Shown here in pieces: positions 21,628 to 31,900 of a DNA stretch of 64,000 nucleotides. Source of the DNA: a virus; IMG/VR virus record IMGVR_UViG_3300020215_000053, positions 1 to 64,000 of that record. The stretch is one strand, 5' to 3'. Position numbers and translations under genes: made by a program. How positions within the stretch are numbered: position 1 is the stretch's first letter; the number at the start of each line of letters is the position of its first letter. Under the pieces are notes generated by a model. It was given only the letters and a program-made list of their open reading frames with translations, was not told where the DNA came from and did not search any database.

Positions 21628-22038
21628 ATGCCGAAGAAGAAGTCCGCGAGCAAACGAACCGAAGAAGCCATGCTCGTGGAGACGATGCGCGGAGCCCTCC
21701 AGACCCGCAACACCGGCATGCTCCGCGAGATCATGGAAGAGACGATGAACCTGGCCGGCGGAACCAGGTGCTTCGCGAAGCTCTTGTGGGATGCGTACAC
21801 GTCCTCTGACGCCGGGCCGCTCTTGCGGTCACGCATCCTGGACGTGTGGATGAGAGCCCTGATGGTGACCCAGCCCAAGGGCGACCCCGACAACGATCTT
21901 GGCGCACTCAGCGCCGAGGACATCGACAGGGAGATGAAGGAGTTGATCGGTGCCGTTCGATCCGAGCAAAATGCCGCCGACGCCGCCCAAGAGGACCACC
22001 ACCTCGAAGGCGACGACGACAGCGCCGAAGAAGAATAG
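21628..22038 (+). CDS. Probable small terminase subunit or pre-terminase protein (136 aa)
   Basis: A basic start (PKKKSASKRTEEA) and a helical body (LQTRNTGMLREIMEETMNLA) end in an acidic tail (EDHHLEGDDDSAEEE). It overlaps the start of the terminase large subunit by 89 bases. Position and size fit TerS, the DNA-recognition subunit, but no clear HTH is visible, so this rests on context. Confidence 0.5.
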   Translation: MPKKKSASKRTEEAMLVETMRGALQTRNTGMLREIMEETMNLAGGTRCFAKLLWDAYTSSDAGPLLRSRILDVWMRALMVTQPKGDPDNDLGALSAEDIDREMKELIGAVRSEQNAADAAQEDHHLEGDDDSAEEE

Positions 22039-23704
22039 CGTGCCCGAAGCGCCGCCGCCTGGGATGCCCGAGCACAAGCTGGCCCGCTTCCGCAAGCTGC
22101 TCGTCGCTCGCGCCAAGCTGCGCATGGAAGGGCTCAAGCTGTTCGAGCCCATGCCGGTGCAGACCGCCTTCCTCTCCTCCTCCTGCCGCGAACGCATCGT
22201 CTATGGGTCCAACCGCAGTGGCAAGACAACGGTGGCCATGGTGGACCTGGCCCGCATCCTGACCGGCCAGGACCCGCTCGGCCGCCTGCCGCGCGAGAAC
22301 CTGATCTGGTATGTGGTTGGCAAGGACGGCCGCGAGCTGGCCAACGTCGTTCACAAGAAACTGTTCATGCCCGCCTGCTTCCAGATCATCCGCGACGAAC
22401 GGACCCGGCAGTGGCGAGCCTTCCGGCCTTATCAGGAGGCGGACGCCCAGAGAGAGCAGGAAGCACGCTGGGCTCCGCCCCTGATCCCGGAGCGGTTCGT
22501 CCGCGAGGTGTCGTGGGAGAACAAGAAGGAAGGGCTGCCCAAGCTGGTGAAGCTCATCAACGGCTCGGAGATCCACTTCTTCTCGGGCAACGCCCGTCCG
22601 CCACACGGCTCGTCGATTCACGGGGCGAACTTCGACGAGGAAGTGCCCGACGGCTGGTATGCCGAGATCGCGGCCCGCCTGGTGGACTACCGCGGCTACT
22701 TCACCTGGTCGGCCACGCCCGAGCAGGGCACGGACCAGCTCCTCATCCTGCACGAACGGGCGATGGGGGAGATGGAGCGGTTCATGCAGACCGGCGTCAA
22801 GCCGTCCATCGAAGAGTATTTCATGGCCATCCACGGCAACCGGCACCTGACCCGGGAGCAGGTGGAGGAGTTCGAGTCGAAGCTGACCGACGAGCAGAAG
22901 CGGGTCAAGGTCTACGGCGAGTTCCTGCAGCTTGGCGCGTCGGTGTTCCCCGAGTTCCTGCCATCGCTGCATGTCGTGGACCAGTTCCCGATCCCGCTCG
23001 ACTGGACGCGCTACCTTTACATCGACCCCGGTTATCAGGTGTGTGCGGTCCTGTTCATGGCCGTGCCCGACCCTCGCGACGAGAAGCACGCCGGTTACAG
23101 GTACGTCTACGACGAACTGTACCTCTACAACTGCAACGCGGACCTGTTCGGCCGCAAGATGCGCGAGAAGTGCGAGGGGCAGGACTTCGAGGCGTTCCTG
23201 ATCGACGAGCACGAGGCGCGCAAGCACTCGGCCGGCGACGGCAAGACTCTGGCCTCGCAGTATTCGGAGGCCCTGAGCCGCTACAAGATTCGTTCGCGCA
23301 CGACCGGCTACGGTTTCTCGCCCGGCTCGGACGATCCCAAGGCCGACGTGGCGGCCATTCGCGACTGGCTGCGTAACCGGCCCGACAAGGGGCCGATCCT
23401 GCGCGTCTTTCCCAAGGACGCCATCCCCAACTTCCACTACGAGATCACGCACTGGCGGTTCAAGAAGGACGCCAAGGGGCTGGTTACGGATGAACCCGAA
23501 TCGCGCGGGCGCGTTCACCTCATGGCGGGGCTGCGCGGGCTGGTGCAGTGCGATCCGCAATGGGTCAGGCCCAAGCACATGCCGGCACCGGACGAGATCC
23601 AGCGCATCATCGCCGAGGACCGCAGGCGCGAGAAGGCCCTGTATGGCGACGGCCCCGCGGTGTTTTGCGGCCCGCGCGGCGCGCGGGTGGGGGTGGGGGC
23701 ATGA
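21950..23704 (+). CDS. terL: Terminase large subunit (584 aa)
   Basis: DNA-packaging motor and nuclease. GTG at 21950 follows AAGGAG inside the upstream gene. Walker A is GSNRSGKTT at residues 86-94. Walker B, HGANFDEEVP, gives Asp229-Glu230 with catalytic Glu231. The coupling motif is SATPEQGTDQ near 255-263. The RNase H-type nuclease begins at LYIDPGYQVC (Asp359), with further acidic residues at FLIDEHEARKH (about 417-425). Length and order match podovirus-type TerL. It lies after, rather than before, the capsid genes, with portal following. Confidence 0.93.
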   Translation: MPFDPSKMPPTPPKRTTTSKATTTAPKKNSVPEAPPPGMPEHKLARFRKLLVARAKLRMEGLKLFEPMPVQTAFLSSSCRERIVYGSNRSGKTTVAMVDLARILTGQDPLGRLPRENLIWYVVGKDGRELANVVHKKLFMPACFQIIRDERTRQWRAFRPYQEADAQREQEARWAPPLIPERFVREVSWENKKEGLPKLVKLINGSEIHFFSGNARPPHGSSIHGANFDEEVPDGWYAEIAARLVDYRGYFTWSATPEQGTDQLLILHERAMGEMERFMQTGVKPSIEEYFMAIHGNRHLTREQVEEFESKLTDEQKRVKVYGEFLQLGASVFPEFLPSLHVVDQFPIPLDWTRYLYIDPGYQVCAVLFMAVPDPRDEKHAGYRYVYDELYLYNCNADLFGRKMREKCEGQDFEAFLIDEHEARKHSAGDGKTLASQYSEALSRYKIRSRTTGYGFSPGSDDPKADVAAIRDWLRNRPDKGPILRVFPKDAIPNFHYEITHWRFKKDAKGLVTDEPESRGRVHLMAGLRGLVQCDPQWVRPKHMPAPDEIQRIIAEDRRREKALYGDGPAVFCGPRGARVGVGA

Positions 23705-23880
23705 AGCAGCGCGAACGCGGCTCGCTGGACGCTCAGCTTCGGGATCTTGGCTTCAAGATCCATTCCCGGCCGTCCAAGGGGGAGCCGATCTGGGAGCGGC
23801 TAGGGATCAGGTACACACAGAAGGCGGCGCTGGAAGTTCTGGCCCGCTACAAGGAAACCCACAAGGAGAACCAGCAGTGA
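23701..23880 (+). CDS. Small basic protein (59 aa)
   Basis: ATG at 23701 overlaps the TerL stop (ATGA), and its own stop overlaps the next GTG. Contains LRDLGFKIHSRPSKGEPIWE and a C-terminal helix. Such tiny proteins between terminase and portal are common but uncharacterised. Confidence 0.6.
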   Translation: MKQRERGSLDAQLRDLGFKIHSRPSKGEPIWERLGIRYTQKAALEVLARYKETHKENQQ

Positions 23881-24221
23881 GCGCAACAGCAACCGCGCCG
23901 GCCAAAGGGCCGGTCCAGTACGACATGCCCGAGGTGGAGCCGGGCAGCCTGGTGTGGTGGTACCGGGAAGGACATCCGCACGGGGAGCCGACGGCGGCTC
24001 TCGTGACGCGTGTCTATGCCCGCAGCGTGGACCTCAACTTCTTCGTCGCGGGACGGGCCACGATGGACGGCCGCTCCGGGGTGCGCTGCTGCGACGACCC
24101 GGACATGAAGGACTCGGAGCGGCGCTACAACGGCGGCTGGACGCTGACCGGCCAGGACCGCAAGCTGCGCGAGCGGCTGGCGGCCCTGGAGGCACAGGTG
24201 AAGGACCTCAAGAAGAAGTAG
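23877..24221 (+). CDS. Small protein with C-terminal coiled coil (114 aa)
   Basis: GTG at 23877 overlaps the previous TGA. A strand-rich first half (GSLVWWYREGHPHGEPTAAL) is followed by a short coiled coil (RLAALEAQVKDLKKK) at the C-terminus. Unknown function; may assist head or portal assembly given its position directly before the portal. Confidence 0.6.
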   Translation: MSATATAPAKGPVQYDMPEVEPGSLVWWYREGHPHGEPTAALVTRVYARSVDLNFFVAGRATMDGRSGVRCCDDPDMKDSERRYNGGWTLTGQDRKLRERLAALEAQVKDLKKK

Positions 24222-24225
24222 GCCG

Positions 24226-26130
24226 ATGGACAACCCTTTCCTGGCGGTGAAGTCCGGCTGGATCAAAAAGATCGTGGCGTCCCTGAAAGCCAAGCAGGAG
24301 TTTCAGGAGAACGCCAACGAGGGGATGGCGTTTTTCAATGGCCCCTACGACTTCCTCTATAAGCCGGAAACATTCGCCGAGAAGAAGTCCCTGGCCTGGC
24401 ACGGCGACGGTTCGTTCCCAACCCCCGGCTTCGGCATCGTCATCAACAAGATTTCCGAGGGGGTGCAGCTTTTCGGGCCATCGCTCTACCACCGCAACCC
24501 GGACAGGCAGGCCACGCCGCGCCTGTTCCCGATCCTGCCGCCGGAGGTGTTCGGCGACCCGCTGGACCCCGCCGTGCAGCAGATGCACCTGGCCATGAAG
24601 ATGCAGGTCATGCAGGAGCAGCTTCCCGACCGCATCCGCGGCCGCCTGGTGGAGCACTACCTGGACGCCACCCCGAACATGCTGGACCTGGAAAGTTCGG
24701 CCCGCAAGGTGGTGGACGAGGCGATCATCAAGGGCATGGGCTGCTTCCGGCACAAGCTCTACCGCGTGCCGGGCGGGCGCATGCGGGTGGCGGGCTCGTT
24801 CTATCAGTCGGTCGATGACGTGACCGTGGACCCGGACATGGAATCGTTCGAGGACGGCAAGTGGCTGGCCATCCGCTGCGTCAAGCCGATCTGGGAGGTC
24901 GAGGACCAGTACAACCTGCCGCGCGGCTCGCTCAAAAACAAGGGCACCGACCAGTCGCTGACCCAGAACGAAACCAGCACCGATTTCGAGACGCAGTTGC
25001 GGCGGGTCAAGGGGGAGACGTGCGACCTCCTGACCTACTGGGAAGTCTATTCCCGGATGGGCATGGGCTCGCTCCTGTCTGGCGTCCACGAGGACGCCAA
25101 GGCCATCGACGTGTTCGGTCCCTACGTGAAGCTGGTCGTGGCCGAGACGGTCGATTACCCGCTCAATCTCCCCGAGGCGATCTGGGCCGACAAGGACGCC
25201 GTGGCCCGCGCCGTTCAGTGGGACACGCCGTTCTGGGTCGGCGACGGCTGGCCGGTGACGCCGCTCAGTTTCCACTGGATCCCGCGCAAGGTCTGGCCGC
25301 AGTCGCACTTCGCCCCGGCCATGGGGGAGTTGCACTTTCTCAACTGGGCCTACTCGTTCATCGCCACGAAGATGGCGGTGTCGATCAAGGACTGGATCGG
25401 CATCAAGGCTGGCGCGGAAGAGGCGATCCAGAAGGCCATCGAGAGCCCGGTCGGCGACTACCGCGTCGTCAAGATCCCGGCCAACCTCGGCGACAACATC
25501 AAGGACGTGATCGAGTTCCTTCAGCATCCGCCGTTCCACCCGCAGTTCTTCCAGGTGGTGCTGGCGTTCATGGAGAGCTTCGACAAGCGCACCGGCCTCA
25601 CGGAACTCATGTACGGCCAGACCGCCACCCAGTCGCGTTCCTCGGCCGACTCGCAGCTCAAGGGCGAGGCCATGAAGATTCGCCCCGACGACATGGCCAA
25701 ACAACTCGAACGCACCATGGCCGCCACGGGCTGGAAAGAGGCCCTGATGGCCCGCTGGCACCTGGAGCCGGAGGATCTGCTGCCGATCCTCGGCCAGGTC
25801 GGGACGCAGTATTGGCAGCAGTTCGTGGCCACGCACGACCCGGCCCAGCTCGTTCACGGCCTGGAGTATCGCGTCGAGTCGGGCAACATCCGCAAGCCGA
25901 ACCAGGACAAGAAGGCGCAGGACGCGACGGCGGCGTTGTCGCAACTATTCCAACCCTTCTGGCAATATGCTACGATGACTGGCGACGTGAATCCGGTCAA
26001 CGCCCTCGTCACGCTCTGGTGCGAGGGGCAGCAGCTTGATCCGGCCCCCTTCCTCCTTCCCACACCACCTCCCGTAGCTCCCACCGCTACCGGCCAACCC
26101 CCTCCCGAAAAACCGAAGGAAGCCGCATGA
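24226..26130 (+). CDS. Portal protein (634 aa)
   Basis: Forms the dodecameric vertex through which DNA is packaged. Directly follows terminase. Recognisable portal-like features are a helical N-terminus, DVTVDPDMESFEDGKW (core strand region), a long helix AEEAIQKAIESP, and GLTELMYGQTATQSRSSADS, which matches the conserved region before the crown helices in podoviral portals. The Pro-rich C-terminal tail is probably disordered. Length matches portals of T7- and P22-like phages better than small siphoviral ones. Confidence 0.82.
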   Translation: MDNPFLAVKSGWIKKIVASLKAKQEFQENANEGMAFFNGPYDFLYKPETFAEKKSLAWHGDGSFPTPGFGIVINKISEGVQLFGPSLYHRNPDRQATPRLFPILPPEVFGDPLDPAVQQMHLAMKMQVMQEQLPDRIRGRLVEHYLDATPNMLDLESSARKVVDEAIIKGMGCFRHKLYRVPGGRMRVAGSFYQSVDDVTVDPDMESFEDGKWLAIRCVKPIWEVEDQYNLPRGSLKNKGTDQSLTQNETSTDFETQLRRVKGETCDLLTYWEVYSRMGMGSLLSGVHEDAKAIDVFGPYVKLVVAETVDYPLNLPEAIWADKDAVARAVQWDTPFWVGDGWPVTPLSFHWIPRKVWPQSHFAPAMGELHFLNWAYSFIATKMAVSIKDWIGIKAGAEEAIQKAIESPVGDYRVVKIPANLGDNIKDVIEFLQHPPFHPQFFQVVLAFMESFDKRTGLTELMYGQTATQSRSSADSQLKGEAMKIRPDDMAKQLERTMAATGWKEALMARWHLEPEDLLPILGQVGTQYWQQFVATHDPAQLVHGLEYRVESGNIRKPNQDKKAQDATAALSQLFQPFWQYATMTGDVNPVNALVTLWCEGQQLDPAPFLLPTPPPVAPTATGQPPPEKPKEAA

Positions 26131-26252
26131 AGTGTGCTTCGTGCAAGAAGGTCCGCGTTCGCTTCCGCGGTAATCGCTGCGCTCGCTGCGGTGACAAGAT
26201 CGTCAAGGCGGCCATCCGTCTCATCAAGCGCGAAAGGTCAGGTGCCCGATGA
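26127..26252 (+). CDS. Zinc-ribbon peptide (41 aa)
   Basis: ATG at 26127 overlaps the portal stop (ATGA) and its stop overlaps the next ATG. CASC (3-6) and CARC (18-21) form a compact zinc ribbon with a basic helix after it. Likely a nucleic-acid or protein-binding accessory of packaging; not a known family. Confidence 0.65.
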   Translation: MKCASCKKVRVRFRGNRCARCGDKIVKAAIRLIKRERSGAR

Positions 26253-26467
26253 TGCCTCCTCAAGATCCCATGGCCCAGCTCATGGCCGGACAGGGGCCGG
26301 CGATGCCCGGCGGCGTACCCGGCGCCGCCGTCTGTCCCATGTGCGGCATGCCCATGGGCGCCCCGGTCGGCATGCCCCCCGGCCCGCCGATGGCCATCCC
26401 GCCCGAACAAGACCAGAGCCCGCTCGCGGCCATGCTGATGGGCGGAGCGCCTCCGGGAGCCTACTGA
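26249..26467 (+). CDS. Met/Pro/Gly-rich small protein with CxxC (72 aa)
   Basis: Starts at an ATGATG overlapping the previous stop; its stop overlaps the next start as TGATG. About a sixth of residues are Met, with a CPMCGMPMG motif in the middle. Probably disordered apart from a possible metal site. Function unknown. Confidence 0.55.
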   Translation: MMPPQDPMAQLMAGQGPAMPGGVPGAAVCPMCGMPMGAPVGMPPGPPMAIPPEQDQSPLAAMLMGGAPPGAY

Positions 26468-27027
26468 TGCCCAGCCACGCCGAGTACCTGGAACTGTTCG
26501 CCGAGACGGACGATCCGGCGCAGATCGAGCACTACGAACTGTGCCGCAAGAACGGCGCGTCGCACCGGCTGGCGCTGATGCTGGCCCTGGGCGTGCCGCC
26601 CATGTCCAACTCGGATCGGGAGTTTTTGCAAGGCTCGGAGAATGGCCGCCAGTTCCAGAACTGCCCGCACATCGGCAACGCTTACGCGAAGCTGGCCAAG
26701 CGGGCCGGGTTCACGGACCTGTCAGGCAAGAAGTACCTGTCGGGCCTGGCCCGCTTCCCGGGCGATCCCGAGGCGTGGGTATCCGACCGCAGCGACGTGA
26801 AGCGCGTTCTGGAGAACCGCGGATGGGGGGCGGAGGGGGCGGTCACGACCAAGGTCCGCGAACTGGACCAGCCTCCCGAGATTACCCCGGTTGCTCCGCA
26901 CATCGTCGAACGCGAGACGCAGGCGGAGGTGGCCAAGACGGGGCCGGTGACGCCCAAGAAGAGGCGAGAGATCAAGGAGCAGGTCCGCGAGCGGCTAACG
27001 CCGCACTGGGCCAAGAAGGGGGTCTGA
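26467..27027 (+). CDS. Hypothetical protein (186 aa)
   Basis: N-terminal helices (SHAEYLELFAETDDPAQIEH) are followed by NCPHIGNAYAKLAKRAGFTD, GKKYLSGLARFPGDPEAWV and a basic C-terminus (KKRREIKEQVRERL). The middle part resembles a small conserved phage domain that I cannot name. Located after the portal accessory genes; a head-associated role is possible. Confidence 0.6.
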   Translation: MPSHAEYLELFAETDDPAQIEHYELCRKNGASHRLALMLALGVPPMSNSDREFLQGSENGRQFQNCPHIGNAYAKLAKRAGFTDLSGKKYLSGLARFPGDPEAWVSDRSDVKRVLENRGWGAEGAVTTKVRELDQPPEITPVAPHIVERETQAEVAKTGPVTPKKRREIKEQVRERLTPHWAKKGV

Positions 27028-27028
27028 C

Positions 27029-27337
27029 ATGGCGAACAAGATCGGCAAGATCGTGGAGCAGATCGTGTCGGATGCGGTGGCGACGGGGCAGGTGGCCCTG
27101 AACGCCTCGACGCCGACCCTGATCGCGGCGGCGCGGCCGGGGCGGCAGCGCATCACGATCACCAACGATTCCTCGATCAAGGTCTACATCGGCGGCTCGA
27201 CCGTCGCGACCAACAGCGGGGACATGATCGCGGCCACGTCCGGCTCGGCCAAGACATACCACACGGAGGCGGCGCTGTACGGCATCGCGGCCTCGGGCAC
27301 CCCCACCGTCACGTACCTGGAAGAATACGTCTCTTGA
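27029..27337 (+). CDS. Small strand-rich virion protein (102 aa)
   Basis: One base after the previous stop. Contains LIAAARPGRQRITITNDSSI and VYIGGSTVATNSGDMIAAT, typical of small beta-sandwich phage surface proteins. First of the run of fibre-like genes. Confidence 0.6.
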   Translation: MANKIGKIVEQIVSDAVATGQVALNASTPTLIAAARPGRQRITITNDSSIKVYIGGSTVATNSGDMIAATSGSAKTYHTEAALYGIAASGTPTVTYLEEYVS

Positions 27338-27356
27338 TCCGAAGGGAGATCGCGTC

Positions 27357-28400
27357 ATGTCTCTGAACGTAGCAATCGAACCTCGTCTGGCGAAGGCCCT
27401 CAAGGACGACGGACTGGCCCGCGACCTCGTAACGGACATCAACGCCGTCCTCGACGGCAGCCTGGGCGACACGACTCCCGGCACGGTCGAAGCCTCCAAG
27501 GTCGTGGTGGTGGATTCCAACAAGGACATCTCCAGTTTCCGCAACGTCGGGCTCACCGGCGACCTGACCCTGGCCAGCGGCGGCAATCTCGTCCTCAGCG
27601 GGGCAACGGGCGAGTCGGAAATCATCCTCACCGACAACCTGGCCGATGCCCTGTCCGTCAAAATCTCGGGCGGCGCGGACTTCTTCGTGTTCTGCACCAC
27701 CGACTCGGCCGAGAAGCTGACCCTCGCCCAGGACTTCCACCTCATCGGCGGCAAGGACTTGGTATTCACGGGGGCAACCGGCGAGTCGGAGATCCACCTG
27801 ACGGATAACCTGGCGGACGCTCTTTCGGTCAAGATCGCTGGCGGGGCCGATTTCCTCGTCTGCGTCACCACCGATTCCGCCGAGAAGATCAACATTTCGC
27901 AGGACGTTCACTTGATCGGCGGCAAAGACCTCTTGTTCGTCGGGGCCACGGGCGAGTCCGAAATCCACCTGACCGACAACCTCGCCGATGCCCTGTCGGT
28001 GAAGATCGCGGGCGGTGCCGACTTCCTGGTGTTCGTGACCACGGACTCGGCCGAAGGGATCACGGTCGGCCAGCATCTGACCATGGCCGACGCCAAGAAC
28101 ATCATCCTCAACACCACGACCGGCACGAAGATCGGCACGGCCACGACCCAGAAGCTGGGCTTCTACAACGCCACGCCGGTCGCGCAGCCCGCCGCGCTGA
28201 CCGCGCAGCTTACGACCATCACGCATACCGCTCCGGGTAGCGACGACTTCGCCATCCAGAACCTGACCAATTCCTCGCCCTTCGGCTTCGTGACGGCGGA
28301 CGAAGGCAACACGGTCCTCAAGGTGATCGCCAACTTGCAGGCCAGACTGGCCGAAGTGGAAGCCCGTCTCGAAGCTCTCGGACTCGTGGCCGCCAACTAA
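27357..28400 (+). CDS. Tail-fibre-like protein with internal repeats (347 aa)
   Basis: Three tandem copies of a ~57-residue unit, each with GATGESEI, LTDNLADALSVKI and GGADF, span about residues 80-245. The C-terminal EVEARLEALG coiled coil could drive trimerisation. Thr- and Gly-rich beta repeats with a terminal coiled coil are usual in trimeric fibres and spikes. Receptor or target unknown. Confidence 0.7.
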   Translation: MSLNVAIEPRLAKALKDDGLARDLVTDINAVLDGSLGDTTPGTVEASKVVVVDSNKDISSFRNVGLTGDLTLASGGNLVLSGATGESEIILTDNLADALSVKISGGADFFVFCTTDSAEKLTLAQDFHLIGGKDLVFTGATGESEIHLTDNLADALSVKIAGGADFLVCVTTDSAEKINISQDVHLIGGKDLLFVGATGESEIHLTDNLADALSVKIAGGADFLVFVTTDSAEGITVGQHLTMADAKNIILNTTTGTKIGTATTQKLGFYNATPVAQPAALTAQLTTITHTAPGSDDFAIQNLTNSSPFGFVTADEGNTVLKVIANLQARLAEVEARLEALGLVAAN

Positions 28401-28410
28401 GGAGCCTCGC

Positions 28411-28890
28411 ATGGCCGTATCCGGTCCAGCTACGTTCCGCCTGGAAACGGCGCTGAACGATCCCGATTCCGCCCGCCACCTGATCGAGCAGATCAACGCG
28501 GCGGGCGGCACGGTCATCGACGAACTGGTGACCCTGACCAACGCGGTCACGGTCAACCTGTCGCAGGTCGTGCCGTCGGGATCGGTCGTTTTGTCGGTCC
28601 AGGCCAACTTGCAAACCACCGTGAGCGGGGACGGGTCGGGGGACGATTTGCTGGCCAAGGTCGGCATCGGCACCACCGTGGACCCCGACAAGTACGCCAT
28701 CACCTCGGCGCTGACCAAAAACTCCAAGGCCAAGGGGCTGGCCGACTGGGCCGTCCTGGCCTCCGACGAGCAGATCGCGGTCAGGGCCTGCCAGTCGGAC
28801 GGCTCCCCATGCACCGAGAAGTTCCTGGCCGGGGGCCAGGTCCGCGTCCGCGTCGTGTACCTGTCCGTTCCCGACCTGGGCAACGCCTGA
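28411..28890 (+). CDS. Virion surface protein (159 aa)
   Basis: Ten bases after the repeat fibre. Strand-rich, with LVTLTNAVTVNLSQVVPSGS and LAGGQVRVRVVYLSV. Size and context suggest a fibre-associated or head fibre domain. Family unknown. Confidence 0.6.
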   Translation: MAVSGPATFRLETALNDPDSARHLIEQINAAGGTVIDELVTLTNAVTVNLSQVVPSGSVVLSVQANLQTTVSGDGSGDDLLAKVGIGTTVDPDKYAITSALTKNSKAKGLADWAVLASDEQIAVRACQSDGSPCTEKFLAGGQVRVRVVYLSVPDLGNA

Positions 28891-28901
28891 GAGGGTGACC
28901 T

Positions 28902-31900
28902 GTGGCCGATAATGTCCAGCTCAACTCGGGAAGCGGCGGCGCTACCGTCCGCACGCTGGAGGACGGCTCCTCCATCCAGTGGCCGGCCGGGGTGTGTGCC
29001 TACGCCATCTCGGTCGGCACGCCCGACGTGCTCCAGATCGTCACCCTGGCCAACGGTCTGCCGGTCCAGCCCGGCACCTCGACCACCTGGACCGTGGTCA
29101 ACAGCGGCACCTTCGCGGTCCAGGCCGCCCAATCGGGAACCTGGACCGTCCAGCCTGGTAACACCGCCAACACGACCCCATGGCTCGTCTCCATCCACGA
29201 CGGCACCAACAAGGCGTCCGTCCGCGACCTGGGCTCCAGCGATGCCCTCAACGTCGCCATCTGCGATGGGTCCGGCAACCAGATCACCTCGTTCGGCGGC
29301 GGCACCCAATACACCGAAGGGGACACGGACACCACCATCACCGGCACGGCGATGATGTGGGAGGATGCGTCCGACACCCTGAGAGCCGTGTCGGCATCCA
29401 AACCGCTGCCGGTCGGAGACGCGGGCGGCTCCCTGACCGTGGACAACGCCGGCACCTTTGCCGTGCAGGCGGCCCAGAGCGGCACCTGGAACATCACGAA
29501 CATCTCGGGCACGGTCAGCCTGCCCACCGGGGCGGCCACCGCCGCCAAGCAGCCCGCTCTGGGCACCGCAGGAACCGCCTCCAGCGATGTCATCACCGTG
29601 CAGGGCATCGCCTCGATGACGCCCGTGCAGGTCAGCCAGGCCACGGCCTCGAACCTGAACGCCACCGTGGTCGGGACCGGCACCTTTGCCGTGCAGGTGA
29701 CGAGCCTGCCCGCCTCCACCAGCACGATCGAGGTGGTCGGCGATGCGGCCCACGATGCCGCGGCAGCCGGCAATCCCCTGCTCCTGGGCGGCTACGCTTC
29801 CGCTGCGGCTCCTTCCGACGTGTCCGCCGATGGCGATGCGGTCAGACTGTGGGCTCTGCGAAACGGCGCCTTGGCGGTCAACGTCACCGCGGCCGGAGCG
29901 CTGGTTGGCGGGGACGCGACGAACGGCCTGGACGTGGATGTGACCCGCGTGCAGGGGAGCGTCACGGTCGCTCAAGCCACTGCAGGCAACTTGAACGCCA
30001 CCGTCGTGGGAACCGGCACCTTCGCGGTACAGGCCGCGCAGAGCGGGACCTGGAATGTGGCCACCGTCACCAACATCACGGGCGGCAGCACGGCCCACGA
30101 CGCGGCTGCTGGCTCGGTCAACCCGCTCCTTCTGGGCGGCTATGCGTCGGCGGCAGCCCCGACCTCCGTCTCGGCGGACGGGGACGCGGTGCAGGCGTGG
30201 TTTCTCCGCAACGGGGCGCAGGCGACTGTCATCACGGCGGCCGGGGCCTTGATCGGTGGGGACGCCACCAATGGCCTGGACGTGGACGTGACGCGGGTCA
30301 AGCCCGATGGCACGAACACGATGCCCTCTCTCGACACAGCAGGCCGGGCAGGGTTCGTGAAGGTGACGGACGGCACGACCACCTCCACCGTCCTGAGCCT
30401 GTCCAATTCCAACGCCCTGGTGGCGGCGATCGTGGACGGCTCGGGCAACCAGATCACCAGCTTCGGCGGCGGAACGCAGTACACCGAAGATGCCGCGGCA
30501 GCCGCCAACCCGGTCGGCACCGTGCCGATCCTGGTCCGCGCCGACACCCCGGCCGGGGCTGTCTCGGCCGACGGCGACAACATCGCCCAGCGTGGCTCGA
30601 ACTATGGCGCTGCTTACGTGACGCTGGTGGACTCGGGCGGCAACTTCGTCTCGGTCGGGGGCGGCACGCAGTACACCGAGGACGCGGCGGCGGCGGCCAA
30701 CCCGATCGGCAACGCTCTGATGATGGTGCGGGCCGACTCGCTGGCCGGATTGGTGTCGGCCGACGGCGATAATGTGGCGGCGCGCGGCACCGACAAGGGC
30801 GAGTTGTACGTCAAGCACGCCGACACCATCGCGGCCACGCAGTCGGGCACCTGGAACGTCGGCGCGATCTCCACCTCGATAACTCCCGGCACCGGGGCCA
30901 CGCATCTGGGCAAGGCCGAGGATGCGGCCCACTCCTCCGGGGATGTGGGGGTGATGGTGCTGACCGTGCGGCAGGACACGGCCACGGCCCTGTCGGGCAC
31001 CGACGGGGACTATCAACCGCTCATCACCGACGCCAACGGCAAATTGCACGTCATCGTCGGCAACACGGTGGCGGTGGGCCAGGCCGGGGCGACCAACATC
31101 GCCAAGGCCGAGGATACCGCTTTCGCCAACGCCGACGTGGGCGCGGCCGTGATGGCGGTCAGGCAGGACACCCCCGGCAACACCTCCGGGGCGGACGGGG
31201 ACTACGAGTTCCTGCAAATCTCGGGCGGCAGGTTATGGACCTCCACCACGGTCACGTCGCTCCCGGCTTCCACGAACACGATCGAAGTGGTAGGTGACGC
31301 GGCCCACGACGCCGCCGCCGCTGGCAACCCCCTCCTGATGGGAGGCTACGCCAAGGCGGCTGCTCCCACGGACGTGTCCGCCGACGGCGATGCGGTCAAT
31401 GCCTGGTTCTTGAGGAACGGGGCCCAGGCGACAGTCATCACGGCCGCTGGCGCTCTCATAGGCGGCGATGCCACGAACGGCTTGGATGTGGACGTGACGC
31501 GGGTCCAGGGTAGCGTCACGGTCGCTCAGGCGACGGCCGGCAACCTGAACGCTACGGTGGTCGGCACAGGCACGTTCGCGACTCAAGTTACGGGCGATGC
31601 TCTGACGGCTCTCCAGCTCATCGACAACATCGTCTCCAACATCGACACGGCGACCGGCGGCACCAATGCCGGCGTCGTCGCTCTGGCCACTCGCGATGAT
31701 GCTCTCTCGACCCTGACGCCTGCCGAGGGGGATAATGTCCAGCTTCGGGTGGACGCCAACGGGGCCTTGTGGACGGTCGTGTCTGGCACCGTCACGGTCG
31801 GTTCCCATAACGTCACGAACGCCGGCACCTTTGCCGTGCAGGTCACGTCTTTGCCAGCTTCGACCAACACCATCGAGGTTGTGGGGGATGCGGCTCACGA

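Noticed and set aside
27309-31217. Very long open frame on the minus strand opposite the tail-fibre genes
   Set aside because: It is the GC-rich shadow of the repeat fibre and neighbouring genes, with no ribosome site or recognisable motif; the plus-strand frames fit better.
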